A stretch of 64,000 nucleotides of DNA from Cedecea colo (GTDB lineage Bacteria > Pseudomonadota > Gammaproteobacteria > Enterobacterales > Enterobacteriaceae): assembly GCF_011808225.1 (NCBI RefSeq), contig NZ_SOYS01000004.1:186001-250000 (forward strand), given 5' to 3'. Made by a program: the position numbers and the translations under genes. The notes beneath the pieces were generated by a model. That model ran no database searches. It worked only from the letters and a program-made list of their open reading frames with translations, and had not been told where the DNA came from. Positions 1 to 9,759 of the stretch are shown here, one piece after another. Every line of letters starts with the position of its first letter. Positions within the stretch are counted from its first letter, which is position 1.

Positions 1-1
1 G

Positions 2-397
2 CTGGCGGAAGGCATGCTCGCCAGCGCCCGTATGGTGTATGGCGAACTGCCGCACGTCTTTCCGGTCATGCTGAGTGAAACAAAAGGGATTAACAGTTTC
101 CGCGATGAGTTCGCAGCGGTGCTTCATCAGGCCAGCAAAAAGGCCGACGGCGTGCTGGTGCTGTGCGACCTGCAAAGCGGTACGCCCTGGAACGTAGCCT
201 GCCACCATGCCTTCGATCCTGATACCACGCCGCCGGTGGCGGTGCTTGGCGGCGTCAATTTCCCAATGCTGCTGTTAAGCGACGATATAAAAGATTTCCA
301 GGACGTCAGGCAAGCCGCTGCTGAACTACTCGAACAGGCTAAAGACGCAGTGGTGCAGGCCCGCCTGGTTGAAACAACACAATCCGATGATTTTTAA
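2..397 (+). CDS. PTS mannose-family EIIA component (5' end cut by window)
   Basis: This is the C-terminal part of a mannose-family PTS EIIA domain, the cytoplasmic protein that receives phosphate from HPr and passes it to EIIB. The reading frame is open from base 2, so the true start and the active-site histidine (normally near residue 10 in this family) lie left of the window. The visible part has the typical segment with LCDLQSGTPWNVA followed by GGVNFPMLL. It is the first visible gene of a IIA-IIB-IIC-IID operon, 9 bases before the IIB start. The sugar cannot be told from the sequence. Confidence 0.85.
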   Translation: MAEGMLASARMVYGELPHVFPVMLSETKGINSFRDEFAAVLHQASKKADGVLVLCDLQSGTPWNVACHHAFDPDTTPPVAVLGGVNFPMLLLSDDIKDFQDVRQAAAELLEQAKDAVVQARLVETTQSDDF

Positions 398-406
398 GGG
401 GGAACG

Positions 407-901
407 ATGAGCATTTCCTTTGTACGCATTGACGACCGGGTAATTCACGGCCAGCTCGTCACCCGCTGGGCGAAAGAGTTACCGTGCGACGGCATCGTTG
501 CCATCGATGACGCGGTTGCCGCCGACCCGCTGCTCTCTTCGGTAATGAAGGGCGCGGTGCAGGATATCAAAGTCTGGCTGTTTGATACCGCCACGGCTAT
601 CGAAAAGCTGCCGAAAATCATTGCCAGCGAAAAGCGTTATTTCGTGATAGGCAAATCGCCCGTCACGCTCAAACGCATCGAAGAAGCGGGCGTCAGCCTG
701 CAAAACGCCAATCGCAAAATTAACGTCGGGCCGATGAGCGCCCGCGCCGGGACTACCACCATCGGACCTAATCAGTCAGTAAGCCCGGAAGAGGCGGCAG
801 CGTTTGATTTTCTGTCGCAACGCGGCCATCAGGTTGAGTTTCGCCTGGTGCCGGACGCCAGCAGCTATAGCTGGCAGGACGCGCGTCTTAAAATTAAATA
901 G
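407..901 (+). CDS. PTS mannose-family EIIB component
   Basis: This 164-residue protein is the phosphocarrier EIIB of a mannose/fructose/sorbose-type PTS. It takes phosphate from EIIA and gives it to the sugar entering through IIC and IID. The N-terminus carries RIDDRVIHGQ, with His14 the expected phosphorylated residue, and INVGPMSARAGTT is present further on. Length is usual for a free-standing IIB. The ATG is preceded by a strong GGGGGA ribosome binding site. IIC starts 11 bases downstream, so it is cotranscribed with its neighbours. Confidence 0.92.
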   Translation: MSISFVRIDDRVIHGQLVTRWAKELPCDGIVAIDDAVAADPLLSSVMKGAVQDIKVWLFDTATAIEKLPKIIASEKRYFVIGKSPVTLKRIEEAGVSLQNANRKINVGPMSARAGTTTIGPNQSVSPEEAAAFDFLSQRGHQVEFRLVPDASSYSWQDARLKIK

Positions 902-912
902 AGGGATGCATT

Positions 913-1707
913 ATGGCTTTTGAAGCTGCATTAATCGGCATTCTTTGTTACCTCGGTGCGCTTAGCAGCCCATGGCTGCTGGGCCTTACCGGAGGCTGGT
1001 ATTTAATTACCCGCCCGCTGGTTTCAGGAATGTTAGTCGGGTTTATTCTCGGCGATGTACAAACCGGGATTATCATCGGCGTGGCCGTGCAGGCGGTCTA
1101 CATCGCGATGGTAACCCCCGGAGGCTCCATGCCCGCCGATCTTAACTTTGTCGCTTTTCCGGCAATCGCGCTGGGCATTTTATCTGACAAAGGGCCGGAA
1201 GTGGCTGTCGCCCTGGCGGCAACCATCGGCATTGCGGGCACCGTGTTGTTCAACGCCATGCTGGTTCTTAATTCGTGGTGGAACCACCGGGCAGACGTCG
1301 CGCTGGAAAAAGGCGACGAGCGCGGTATTTACCTCAACAGCGCTATCTGGCCGCAGGTCACCAACTTCCTGATGCGCTTTATTCCGACGTTTATCGCCGT
1401 CTATTTCGGCGCGCAGTACATCAGCGCCTTTATGGACAGCCTGCCGCATATCGTGCTGTCGACAATGAACGTGCTCGGCGGCATTTTGCCTGCGGTAGGT
1501 ATCGCTATCCTGCTTAAGCAGATAATCAAAAATTACAGCATGCTGATTTACTTCCTGGTGGGCTTCATCTGCATTGTCTTCCTGAAGCTCAATATGGTGG
1601 CGCTGGTGATTGTCGGGGCGCTGCTGGCGCTTATCCATTATAACTACAAACCGGAACCGCACGCGGCAGGCGCGGTCAGACCGGCTGACGACGAGGATGA
1701 ATTCTGA
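913..1707 (+). CDS. PTS mannose-family EIIC membrane component
   Basis: This 264-residue, very hydrophobic protein is the IIC permease subunit of the mannose-family PTS. It sits in the inner membrane and forms the sugar channel with IID. Features seen are repeated membrane segments, the early stretch LGLTGGWYLITRPL and GGSMPADLNFVAFP typical of the family. The C-terminal tail is acidic (DDEDEF). Its stop codon overlaps the IID start (TGATG), implying translational coupling. Substrate is not predictable. Confidence 0.9.
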   Translation: MAFEAALIGILCYLGALSSPWLLGLTGGWYLITRPLVSGMLVGFILGDVQTGIIIGVAVQAVYIAMVTPGGSMPADLNFVAFPAIALGILSDKGPEVAVALAATIGIAGTVLFNAMLVLNSWWNHRADVALEKGDERGIYLNSAIWPQVTNFLMRFIPTFIAVYFGAQYISAFMDSLPHIVLSTMNVLGGILPAVGIAILLKQIIKNYSMLIYFLVGFICIVFLKLNMVALVIVGALLALIHYNYKPEPHAAGAVRPADDEDEF

Positions 1708-2522
1708 TGGCAGAACGTAAACTCACCCGCCAGGATCTCAGGCGCTGCTGGCGTAGCTGGATGATGTACAACCTCTCGTCCATGAGCTTTGAACGCCTTG
1801 AGTCCTTTGGTTTTTGTCTGAGCATGCTGCCGGTGGCGAAAAAGCTCTATCCCGACGAGCAGGAGCGCAAAGATATGCTCAGGCGCCACGCGTCATTCTA
1901 CAATACCGAGCCGCAGCTAGGCGCGATTGTAAATGGCATGGTGCTGGGGCTTGAAGAGAAGCGCGCGAACGGAGAACCGATAGACGGCGAAACCATCAAC
2001 ACCCTGAAAGTGGGCCTGATGGGTCCGGTTGCCGGTATCGGTGATTCGATGATCCCCGGCATGCTGATCCCTATTTTGCTGAGTATCGGCATGGCGCTGG
2101 CGGCGGGCGGCAATATTCTCGGGCCGCTGTTTTACTGCGTTGCCTGGCTTGCCATTATCATCCCCGGCTCGTGGTTCCTGTTTTTGAAGGGCTACCGCAT
2201 GGGCTCGACCTCCGTTGAGATGCTGGTCAGCAGCAAATCAACACGCCTGCGTGAAGCGCTATCGCTGCTTGGCGTCTTCGTGATGGGCGGCGTGGCGGCA
2301 AGCTACGTGAAGCTTGGCACCGGGCTGGAATTCGTCACCAAAGACGGCGTGAACATTCATTTGCAGCAGATGCTGGATGGAATATTCCCGCAGCTTCTGC
2401 CGCTTCTCGTGGTGATTGGCAGCTGGTATCTGATGGCGAAACGCGGTCTCTCACCGGTGAAGGCAATGCTGCTGTTGCTGGTGCTCGCCGCAGCGGGTGT
2501 GGCGGCAGGGCTGTTTGCTTAA
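1707..2522 (+). CDS. PTS mannose-family EIID membrane component
   Basis: This 271-residue protein is the IID subunit that partners IIC in the membrane. It begins with the family-typical LTRQDLRRCWRSWMMYN, continues with YNTEPQLGAIVNGMVLGLEE and GLMGPVAGIGDSMIPG, and ends in hydrophobic segments. The start overlaps the IIC stop by one base. It is the last gene of the operon and faces the cupin genes tail to tail, with a hairpin between them. Confidence 0.9.
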   Translation: MAERKLTRQDLRRCWRSWMMYNLSSMSFERLESFGFCLSMLPVAKKLYPDEQERKDMLRRHASFYNTEPQLGAIVNGMVLGLEEKRANGEPIDGETINTLKVGLMGPVAGIGDSMIPGMLIPILLSIGMALAAGGNILGPLFYCVAWLAIIIPGSWFLFLKGYRMGSTSVEMLVSSKSTRLREALSLLGVFVMGGVAASYVKLGTGLEFVTKDGVNIHLQQMLDGIFPQLLPLLVVIGSWYLMAKRGLSPVKAMLLLLVLAAAGVAAGLFA

Positions 2523-2527
2523 TGAAT

Positions 2528-2556
2528 TTAATGGGTGGCTTCGCGCCACCCATTAA
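2528..2556. terminator. Hairpin between convergent PTS IID and cupin gene
   Basis: A 12-bp perfect stem (TTAATGGGTGGC / GCCACCCATTAA) with a TTCGC loop fills the 37-bp gap between the convergent IID gene and the cupin gene. It has no strong T run, but its position fits a shared bidirectional terminator. Confidence 0.6.
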
Positions 2557-2559
2557 TCG

Positions 2560-3342
2560 TTAAGGATGAAAATTCACCCATTTCTGCGTGGCGATCCCCG
2601 GCTTCGAAATAAACTGGAAGCGTGCCGGGTCCGCAATAAACTGCTGATACAGCGGCTCATCGGTTATACCAAATTCAGCGTAGCTACGCGGTGAAACCAC
2701 CTGTAATCGGCCCGGCATATAATGCCGGTTATGCTGCCAGGCAATATGTTCATCCTGCAAGAGCGGATACCACGCCAGCCCTTTGTATGCCCGCACCGCA
2801 TCGTATTCAAACCCGTATTCTCGGTCACACCAGGCACCAAACGTCAGCGGTTCGTCCGGCGAGGCGGAAATGGTCGCATGCGCCCAACCCGGCGGCACCA
2901 GCACCTTTTCGCCAGGCCCGGCACAGACGGCGAAGCAGCGGCCAGGATCGTCGGCAACGTATTCCTGCATATAGATAATCGCCTTACCCTGCCAGATTTC
3001 ATACAGCTCCGGCGGCGACCAGCCGCTGTGCGCGCTGATGCGGTGGATATGGCCCTGGCTACGAATGGGCTCATCGCCCAGCCGCCCGCTTGCATACGTC
3101 ACCACACCAAACAGCAGCATACGCTTTTTGAGCTCTTCGCGATCCTTAAGCCGGGAGACATCCATAACGATGGCATAAACGTCCTCAGGGCCGGCGCATT
3201 GCGGATCGCGAAGCGAAGCGCGGATCTGATTGAGCTTGCGGATCTCCGGCAGCGGGCCGATCGTCTCTTCGCCATAGCTGAATCCCATCGGCGAATGATG
3301 GATTGTCATATCGAGACCAAAATTAAAGCGTTGTTCAGCCAT
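2560..3342 (-). CDS. Cupin-type glucose-6-phosphate isomerase-like protein (longer paralogue)
   Basis: This protein of about 260 residues looks like the archaeal-type, metal-binding cupin phosphoglucose isomerase family (GPI cupin). Seen are GHIHRISAHSG followed by PELYEIWQGKAIIYMQEY and VPPGWAHATI, which together give the His/Glu metal ligands of the cupin barrel. I chose the ATG at 3342 (MAEQRFNFG), which overlaps the last 8 bases of the upstream gene and so suggests coupling. It is the second of two adjacent GPI-like genes near a mannose-type PTS, so it may isomerise the imported sugar phosphate. That role is inference; E. coli-type Pgi is an unrelated fold. Confidence 0.75.
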   Translation of the reverse strand: MAEQRFNFGLDMTIHHSPMGFSYGEETIGPLPEIRKLNQIRASLRDPQCAGPEDVYAIVMDVSRLKDREELKKRMLLFGVVTYASGRLGDEPIRSQGHIHRISAHSGWSPPELYEIWQGKAIIYMQEYVADDPGRCFAVCAGPGEKVLVPPGWAHATISASPDEPLTFGAWCDREYGFEYDAVRAYKGLAWYPLLQDEHIAWQHNRHYMPGRLQVVSPRSYAEFGITDEPLYQQFIADPARFQFISKPGIATQKWVNFHP

Positions 3343-3898
3343 GCTGCACCTCTTTCGCCTGAATTTTGCCGTCCTGCTCAATCACTCGTAACGCAAAGCC
3401 GTGCGCCAGCGCTGCGTAGTCGTGCCCGGCAACGCTCGGCCAGACGGCAAGTGCGGAAAGCACCTCGCTGCCGGTGTTAATCAGGCGATGAGCGGTAAAG
3501 CCGGGAATGATGTGGACGGAGCCAGGCGATATCTGTTCGAGGCGCGCTACGCCCTGTTCGTTTTGCAAAAGCAGCAGACCCGTACCGCGCAGCCCAAAAT
3601 AGACCTCACCCTGCTCGCGACGCTGATGGAAATGACCGCGGGTCATATAAAACTCGTCGCCTACACGGCCCGGCTGCAGGTGCGTGATGCCTACAAACAG
3701 TTCACCTTCGCCCTGCGGAGAACGTAGCATTTCGACCCGGTAAACAGGCGTATCGACAGGGATCGCTTGCCATGCGGCCCGATCGTAAAAGACGCCGCTC
3801 AGATCGCCGCAGCGCGTGATTTTTTTAATACCATTTTCAGCCGTGAACTGGCCGGACAGGAACGCCACGCCCGGTGGCATGCTTGAAGGAATGTTCAT
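3335..3898 (-). CDS. Cupin-type glucose-6-phosphate isomerase-like protein (shorter paralogue)
   Basis: This protein of about 187 residues matches the GPI cupin family over nearly its whole length. The metal-binding motif is clear: TRGHFHQRREQGEVYFGLRG, then IIPGFTAHRLINTG, giving two histidines, a glutamate and a third histidine as expected for cupin phosphoglucose isomerases. I chose the ATG at 3898 because GGAG lies 7 bases upstream; an earlier TTG exists. It is the first gene of a two-gene leftward unit and its end overlaps the next gene. A palindrome about 45 bases upstream probably controls it. The natural substrate is not known. Confidence 0.8.
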   Translation of the reverse strand: MNIPSSMPPGVAFLSGQFTAENGIKKITRCGDLSGVFYDRAAWQAIPVDTPVYRVEMLRSPQGEGELFVGITHLQPGRVGDEFYMTRGHFHQRREQGEVYFGLRGTGLLLLQNEQGVARLEQISPGSVHIIPGFTAHRLINTGSEVLSALAVWPSVAGHDYAALAHGFALRVIEQDGKIQAKEVQHG

Positions 3899-3941
3899 CG
3901 TTTTTCTCCGGCCCAAGGAGAACTGCCTGACCAGTATAATA

Positions 3942-3957
3942 GGTTAAACGATTAACC
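3942..3957. promoter_or_regulatory. LacI-family-like operator upstream of the cupin genes
   Basis: GGTTAAACGATTAACC is a near-perfect 16-bp palindrome with a central CG, the form typical of LacI/GalR-family operators. Read leftward it directly precedes TATTATACT, a plausible -10 region for the cupin genes, so a bound repressor would block that promoter. The regulator is not in this window. Confidence 0.6.
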
Positions 3958-4001
3958 CAACGCCCGGAACGGAAAACAGCGATCCCTGTCGCGTTTAAAA
4001 A

Positions 4002-4919
4002 TTACGGCGCCAGCGCCAGCACGTCGGCTACCCAGGCGCGGAATGCCGGTACGTCTAAATCCAGCGCAACCTGCGCATTGGCCTGTTGCTGGTAGCGGTT
4101 TTCAATATCCACAACCGTTGTGCCCGCCGTATATTCACCATGCGTTTCCACCGCCACAAAACAGGGTTGCATGCGGAACAGCTCCGGCTTAATTAACCAG
4201 GCAATCGCGCACAGATCGTGCATGCGCAAACCAGTTGCCATGCTGCCGCTACGATAGTGACTAAATAACGCATGGAGCATTTTTGCGGTCCGATTAAGCT
4301 GTGGAAGCTGTTGCAGATAGTCAGGGCTAAGCATCGCCTGATTAGTCACGTCCAGCCCGCACATAACGATATCCAGCCCGCTATCAAATACGCGCGCGGC
4401 GGCTTCCGGGTCAATGGCGATATTAAATTCGGCGGTTGGGGTGAAGTTGCCCCGTCCGGCGGAACCGCCCATCATTACCAGCCGTTTGATTTTTGTCTTG
4501 CTGTCAGGGTATTGCATTAACAACAGCGCGATGTTGGTCAGCGGGCCGATGGTGACCAGCGTAACGGGCTCGTCGCTGCTATAAAGGCACCGGTAAATCG
4601 CCTCGAAAGCGGGCATGTCGAGCGGCTTACGTGAATGCTCAACGAAAGCGTAGCCTTCCATGCCGGATTCGCCATGCACATAAGCGGCATCGCGCAGCTT
4701 ACGCACCAGCGGCGTGGCAGCACCCTGTGCGACAGGGATATCTTTCTGCCAGAAATGCATAAGTTGCAGCGCGTTACGCGTGGTTTTTTCTACCGAGACA
4801 TTGCCGGCAACGGTGGTGATAAGCTTTACATCAAGCTGCGGCGCAAAGAGCGCGGCGGCAATCGCCACCGCGTCGTCGATACCGGGATCGGTATCAAGAA
4901 TGATTGGGGTTCTGCTCAT
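4002..4919 (-). CDS. rihC: Ribonucleoside hydrolase RihC
   Basis: RihC hydrolyses purine and pyrimidine ribonucleosides to base and ribose in the cytoplasm. The N-terminal [18 protein letters not shown] is the calcium-binding aspartate cluster of nucleoside hydrolases, and [10 protein letters not shown] near residue 240 holds the catalytic-region histidine. At 305 residues it has the family length. I chose the ATG at 4919, preceded by GGAGG, over an upstream in-frame ATG that lies within the terminator hairpin. It follows ispH as in E. coli, but a strong terminator lies between the two. Confidence 0.93.
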   Translation of the reverse strand: MSRTPIILDTDPGIDDAVAIAAALFAPQLDVKLITTVAGNVSVEKTTRNALQLMHFWQKDIPVAQGAATPLVRKLRDAAYVHGESGMEGYAFVEHSRKPLDMPAFEAIYRCLYSSDEPVTLVTIGPLTNIALLLMQYPDSKTKIKRLVMMGGSAGRGNFTPTAEFNIAIDPEAAARVFDSGLDIVMCGLDVTNQAMLSPDYLQQLPQLNRTAKMLHALFSHYRSGSMATGLRMHDLCAIAWLIKPELFRMQPCFVAVETHGEYTAGTTVVDIENRYQQQANAQVALDLDVPAFRAWVADVLALAP

Positions 4920-4931
4920 GCTTTCCTCCAT

Positions 4932-4963
4932 AAAAAATGCCAGACGATTTTCATCATCCGGCA
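4932..4963 (-). terminator. Rho-independent terminator between ispH and rihC
   Basis: Read leftward, an 11-bp stem with two G:U pairs (TGCCGGATGAT / ATCGTCTGGCA) and a GAAA loop is followed directly by TTTTTT. It ends the ileS-lspA-fkpB-ispH transcript and would limit read-through into rihC, whose ribosome binding site starts within 10 bases of the T run. Confidence 0.82.
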
Positions 4964-4990
4964 TCTTCGCATTTTTGTTAGCGGCCTGCG

Positions 4991-5941
4991 TTACTCTACT
5001 TCACGAACATCCATACGCAGCTCACGCGGCACTTCAAAAACGATGTTCTCTTCGCGCCCTGTCAGCTCGCGGGTTTCGCTGCCGCCCAGTTCACGCAGGC
5101 GGGCAAGCACGTTTTGCACCAGGATATCAGGCGCGGAGGCGCCAGCGGTAACGCCGACACATTTCGCGGCCGTTACCCAGCCTTCCTGAATATCCGCCGC
5201 ATCGTCAATCAGATATGCCGCTTTACCCATACGTTGCGCAAGCTCGGCCAGACGATTGGAATTGGACGAGTTTTTCGAGCCAACCACCAGCACCACATCC
5301 GCTTCATCAGCCAGCGCACGCACCGCTTCCTGACGGTTGGTGGTGGCGTAGCAAATATCGTCTTTACGGGGACCGATAATTTTCGGGAAGCGGTGACGCA
5401 GCGCGTCAATCACATCGGAAGTATCATCCACGGAGAGCGTGGTCTGCGTCATAAACGAAAGCCGGGCCTCATCTTTCACATCCAGCTTGCTGACATCTTC
5501 CGGTGATTCAACCAGGTACATTCCCCCTTTCGGGTTGCTGTACTGGCCCATGGTGCCCTCCACTTCCGGATGGCCTGCATGGCCAATCAGAATGGATTCT
5601 TCGCCACGACGGCTGGCGCGCGCCACTTCCATATGCACCTTGGTGACCAGCGGGCAGGTGGCATCAAACACCGTTAAATCACGGCCTTTGGCTTCGTTGC
5701 GTACCGCCTGGGAAACCCCATGCGCGGAGAAAATCAGAATCGCACCGTCCGGCACTTCGCTGATTTGCTCGATGAAAATCGCCCCGCGCGTGCGAAGGCT
5801 ATCCACTACATAGCGGTTATGTACCACTTCGTGACGAACATAAATTGGCGCGCCGTACAGGGCCAGCGCGTTTTCCACAATGCTGATAGCGCGGTCGACC
5901 CCGGCACAAAAGCCGCGTGGGTTAGCCAACAGGATCTGCAT
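4991..5941 (-). CDS. ispH: 4-hydroxy-3-methylbut-2-enyl diphosphate reductase IspH
   Basis: IspH catalyses the last step of the MEP isoprenoid pathway, reducing HMBPP to IPP and DMAPP with a [4Fe-4S] cluster. At 316 residues it is full length. The three cluster cysteines are visible in [23 protein letters not shown] and [11 protein letters not shown]. The start overlaps the end of fkpB by 20 bases, as in E. coli, so the genes are cotranscribed. Confidence 0.97.
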   Translation of the reverse strand: MQILLANPRGFCAGVDRAISIVENALALYGAPIYVRHEVVHNRYVVDSLRTRGAIFIEQISEVPDGAILIFSAHGVSQAVRNEAKGRDLTVFDATCPLVTKVHMEVARASRRGEESILIGHAGHPEVEGTMGQYSNPKGGMYLVESPEDVSKLDVKDEARLSFMTQTTLSVDDTSDVIDALRHRFPKIIGPRKDDICYATTNRQEAVRALADEADVVLVVGSKNSSNSNRLAELAQRMGKAAYLIDDAADIQEGWVTAAKCVGVTAGASAPDILVQNVLARLRELGGSETRELTGREENIVFEVPRELRMDVREVE

Positions 5942-6392
5942 TCAACGCCTCCAGTACCGGGTTAACTTCCAGTACTTCGATATCAAAATGGATGGTTTGC
6001 CCGGCGAGCGGGTGATTAAAGTCAACGGTGATGGAATCACCGTTGACTTCACGCACGACGCCCGGCATCTCGCTGCCATCCATTGCGGTGAAAAGCATAA
6101 TCGCACCCGGCTCCGGCTCGCCCGCGTCGACAAATTCGCGACGCGAGAAATACTGGATCATGTCCGGGCTGGGTATACCAAACGCGGATTCTGGCGCCAG
6201 AGAAAAGGCTTTTTTATCGCCGGCCTTCAGACCGACAAGCTGATCTTCCATGCCCGGCGACAGGGTTTCATCGCCAAGCGTAAAGAGCGCCGGCTTACCG
6301 TTGTTACGGGTGGACTCAGCGGTGGAGCCGTCTTCGAGTTTCAGCGTGAAATGCACCAGAACCCGGCTGTTGGCCTGTATGGAATCAGCCAT
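5922..6392 (-). CDS. fkpB: FKBP-type peptidyl-prolyl isomerase FkpB (SlpA)
   Basis: FkpB is a small cytoplasmic FKBP prolyl isomerase of the SlyD/SlpA type. Seen are [18 protein letters not shown] at the start, [18 protein letters not shown] in the inserted flap region, and [20 protein letters not shown] near the end. At 156 residues it is slightly longer than the 149 of E. coli because of a C-terminal extension that overlaps the ispH start. It lies between lspA (3 bases upstream) and ispH. Confidence 0.95.
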   Translation of the reverse strand: MADSIQANSRVLVHFTLKLEDGSTAESTRNNGKPALFTLGDETLSPGMEDQLVGLKAGDKKAFSLAPESAFGIPSPDMIQYFSRREFVDAGEPEPGAIMLFTAMDGSEMPGVVREVNGDSITVDFNHPLAGQTIHFDIEVLEVNPVLEALNADPVG

Positions 6393-6395
6393 TGG

Positions 6396-6902
6396 TTACC
6401 CTTTTTGCTTTGCGGGCTTGTTGGAGGAGACAAAAAATCCCTCCAGCACAATCAGCGCCGCGCCGATACAGATTGCCGTATCGGCCAGATTGAAGGTGGC
6501 AAAGTGCCAGTCGCCAACATAGAAGTCGATCATATCGACCACAAAACCATGCCAGAGCCTGTCAAACAGGTTGCCCAGTGCGCCGCCGATAATTAAAGCA
6601 TAGGCGATATTATTGAGCTTCTGGCTCGCTTTGGCGCGATACATTAGCACTGCCAGCACCACGCTGATACCAATAGCGATACCCGCGAAGAACCAGCGCT
6701 GCCAGCCGCCTTTATCGGCAAGGAAGCTAAATGCCGCGCCGTAGTTACGGGCGTAGTGCAGATTCAGCGACGGGAACAGCGATACGGTATCCCCCAGCAT
6801 AAAATGCTGGAGAATAAGATACTTGCTGCCCAGATCGACGATCAGCACCGCGACCACCAGCCACAGCCAGCGCAGGCCGGTAGAAAGAATCGGTTTACTC
6901 AT
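6396..6902 (-). CDS. lspA: Lipoprotein signal peptidase LspA
   Basis: LspA is the inner-membrane aspartyl protease that removes signal peptides from prolipoproteins. It has 168 residues and four hydrophobic segments. The two catalytic aspartates are in [18 protein letters not shown] and FNLADTAI, and NYGAAFSFL is the conserved mid-protein motif. Its ATG overlaps the ileS stop (TGATG), so translation is coupled to ileS. Confidence 0.97.
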   Translation of the reverse strand: MSKPILSTGLRWLWLVVAVLIVDLGSKYLILQHFMLGDTVSLFPSLNLHYARNYGAAFSFLADKGGWQRWFFAGIAIGISVVLAVLMYRAKASQKLNNIAYALIIGGALGNLFDRLWHGFVVDMIDFYVGDWHFATFNLADTAICIGAALIVLEGFFVSSNKPAKQKG

Positions 6903-9718
6903 CAGGCAAATTTACGCTTTTCGCCGTCACCGGCTACGTTGCTGACACAGCGGCCGCAGATTTCTGCGTGTTCCGCTACCTGACCGGCATCTTTGGTGTA
7001 GTGCCAGCAGCGCGGGCACTTCTCACCGTCGGCTTTACGCAAGGCGACTTTCAGACCCTTAACGATTTCACTCTGTTGCGCGTCGTCACCCGCCTGCGCA
7101 TAATCCGCAACTTCGGCTTCGGAGGTCAACAGGACAAATCGTAATTCTTCGCCGAGGCTGTTCAGCTTCGCCGCCAGTTCGCTGTCTGCATACAGCGTTA
7201 CCGCCGCTTCCAGAGAACCGCCAACGCGCTTATCAGCACGCGCCTGTTCAATGACTTTGTTCACTTCGCCACGCACCGTTAATAGCGTGTCCCAGAAGTC
7301 ATTGTTCATCGCTTCGCTGTCGGCAAGACCGAACAGGCCTTCGTACCACTCGCCGGTAAAGACGTATTGCTCGCGTTTACCCGGCAGGTAACCCCAGATT
7401 TCGTCTGCGGTGAAGGACATGATTGGCGCCATCCAGCGAACCAGCGCTTCTGCGATATGGAACAGCGCGGTCTGGCAGCTGCGGCGCGCCCGGCTTTCCG
7501 CTTTCGCGGTGTACTGGCGATCCTTGATAATGTCGAGATAGAACGAACCCATTTCAATGGAGCAGAAACGCATCAGGCGCTGCACCACTTCGTGGAAGTC
7601 ATACTTTTCGTAGGAAGCCAGGATATCGGCCTGCGCTTCTTGCGCGCAGCCAACGGCCCAACGATCGAGCCGAACCATATCTTCCGGTTTCACCATGTCG
7701 GTTTCTGGATTAAACCCGTTCAGGTTCGCCAGCAGGAAACGCGCGGTGTTACGGATACGGCGATAGGAATCAGCGGCACGTTTGAGGATTTCGTCAGAAA
7801 CCGCCATTTCGCCGGTGTAATCGGTAGAGGCCACCCACAGACGCAGGATATCCGCGCCCAGTTTGTTCATCACATCCTGCGGAGAAACGGTGTTACCGAT
7901 GGATTTGGACATTTTGCGGCCCTGACCATCCACGGTAAAGCCGTGCGTTAATACCTGACGGTATGGCGCTTTGCCTTTCATGGCGGTGGAAATCATCAGG
8001 GAAGACATGAACCAGCCGCGATGCTGATCCGACCCTTCCAGATACATATCCGCCGCGTGGCCGTTGAATTCCGGGCGCACATCAACAACGGATGAGTGCG
8101 TTGAACCGGAATCAAACCAGACGTCCAGGGTATCCGGCACTTTGGTGTAATTGTCGGCGTCGTCACCCATGATGTCGCGCGGGTCGAGATCCCACCACGC
8201 CTGGATGCCATCTTGTTCTACGCGCTTAGCGACTTCTTCCATCAGCTCCAGCGTGCGCGGATGCAGCTCTTCGGTCTCTTTATGTACGAACAGAGACATC
8301 GGTACGCCCCAGGTACGCTGACGAGAGATACACCAGTCCGGGCGGTTCGCCACCATGGACTCGATACGCGCCTGGCCCCATTCAGGGATCCACTGCACGC
8401 TCTTGATCTCTTTCAGAGACTGCTCGCGCAGGCCTTTTTGATCCATGCTGATGAACCACTGCGGCGTTGCACGGAAGATGATCGGCGTTTTGTGACGCCA
8501 GCAGTGCGGGTAGCTGTGCAGCAGTTTTTCAACGTGCAGCAGAACGCCTTTATCACGCAGAATATTAACGATCAGATCGTTGGCTTTAAACACCTGAATG
8601 CCGTCCAGCCCTTCGTAAGTCCCCGGCAGATAGCAACCGTCCGGACCAACCGGGTTAGCAATTTCCAGGCCGTATTTCTGGCTGATCACGTAGTCGTCCG
8701 GGCCGTGGCCACCGGCGGTATGAACCGCACCGGTACCGGCTTCCAGCGTAACGTGCTCGCCCAGAATTACCGGCACGTCGAAATCCAGGAACGGATGCTT
8801 AAAGCGCATCAGCTCCAGCTCTGCGCCCTTCGCGGTGCCCAGCACCTGCCAGTCGCTGATAGCCGCACTTTTCATCACGCTTTCGAGCAAATCTTTCGCC
8901 ACGATCAGCGCCTGGCCATCAACCTGCACCAGCACGTACTCGAATTCAGCATGCAGGGAAACGGCACGGTTAGCCGGCAGCGTCCACGGCGTGGTGGTCC
9001 AGATAACCATCGAAACCGGACCGTTAACCTGCGTCGCACCAAATTTGGCTTTTACCGCTTCGGCATCAACTGCCTGGAAGTTAACGAAGATAGACGGGGA
9101 AGTTTTGTCGTAGTACTCCACTTCCGCTTCAGCCAGCGCTGAGCGGCAGTCGACACACCAGTGCACCGGCTTCGCCCCTTTATGCAGATGGCCGTTACCG
9201 ATGATTTTACCGAGCGCACGGATGATGTTCGCTTCGGTGTTGAAATCCATGGTCAGATACGGACGTGACCAGTCGCCCAGCACGCCCAGACGGATGAAGT
9301 CCGCGCGCTGACCATCAACCTGCTCTGCCGCGTATTTACGGCATTCTGCACGAAACTCCGCCGCAGAGACTTTCTCGCCCGGCTTGCCGATAAGCTGTTC
9401 TACTTTCAGCTCGATTGGCAGACCGTGGCAGTCCCAGCCCGGAACGTACGGAGAATCAAAACCGGAAAGCCCTTTGGACTTCACGATAATGTCTTTCAGA
9501 ATCTTGTTAACCGAGTGACCAATATGAATGCTGCCGTTCGCGTAGGGAGGGCCATCATGCAGGATAAAGGATTTTTTGCCTTTTTTTGCATTACGGATGA
9601 TGCCGTACAGGTCATCACCATTCCAGCGCGCCAGCATGCCCGGTTCGCGTTTGGCGAGATCGCCGCGCATCGGGAACCCTGTTTCCGGCAGGTTCAGGGT
9701 AGATTTAAAGTCACTCAT
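6902..9718 (-). CDS. ileS: Isoleucyl-tRNA synthetase
   Basis: IleS charges tRNA-Ile and edits misactivated valine. At 938 residues it is full length. Visible are the class I signature [13 protein letters not shown] near residue 60, the KMSKS loop in [11 protein letters not shown], and the C-terminal zinc site [10 protein letters not shown] followed by CGRC. It overlaps lspA by one base downstream and starts 41 bases after ribF, in the conserved ribF-ileS-lspA-fkpB-ispH order. Confidence 0.98.
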   Translation of the reverse strand: MSDFKSTLNLPETGFPMRGDLAKREPGMLARWNGDDLYGIIRNAKKGKKSFILHDGPPYANGSIHIGHSVNKILKDIIVKSKGLSGFDSPYVPGWDCHGLPIELKVEQLIGKPGEKVSAAEFRAECRKYAAEQVDGQRADFIRLGVLGDWSRPYLTMDFNTEANIIRALGKIIGNGHLHKGAKPVHWCVDCRSALAEAEVEYYDKTSPSIFVNFQAVDAEAVKAKFGATQVNGPVSMVIWTTTPWTLPANRAVSLHAEFEYVLVQVDGQALIVAKDLLESVMKSAAISDWQVLGTAKGAELELMRFKHPFLDFDVPVILGEHVTLEAGTGAVHTAGGHGPDDYVISQKYGLEIANPVGPDGCYLPGTYEGLDGIQVFKANDLIVNILRDKGVLLHVEKLLHSYPHCWRHKTPIIFRATPQWFISMDQKGLREQSLKEIKSVQWIPEWGQARIESMVANRPDWCISRQRTWGVPMSLFVHKETEELHPRTLELMEEVAKRVEQDGIQAWWDLDPRDIMGDDADNYTKVPDTLDVWFDSGSTHSSVVDVRPEFNGHAADMYLEGSDQHRGWFMSSLMISTAMKGKAPYRQVLTHGFTVDGQGRKMSKSIGNTVSPQDVMNKLGADILRLWVASTDYTGEMAVSDEILKRAADSYRRIRNTARFLLANLNGFNPETDMVKPEDMVRLDRWAVGCAQEAQADILASYEKYDFHEVVQRLMRFCSIEMGSFYLDIIKDRQYTAKAESRARRSCQTALFHIAEALVRWMAPIMSFTADEIWGYLPGKREQYVFTGEWYEGLFGLADSEAMNNDFWDTLLTVRGEVNKVIEQARADKRVGGSLEAAVTLYADSELAAKLNSLGEELRFVLLTSEAEVADYAQAGDDAQQSEIVKGLKVALRKADGEKCPRCWHYTKDAGQVAEHAEICGRCVSNVAGDGEKRKFA

Positions 9719-9759
9719 TAGATTCTCGGTTCCGTATTTCGGTGTTGAGGAAAGTCTGC

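Noticed and set aside
8213-9142. A 309-codon open frame opposite ileS
   Set aside because: Antisense shadow of ileS with no recognisable domains.
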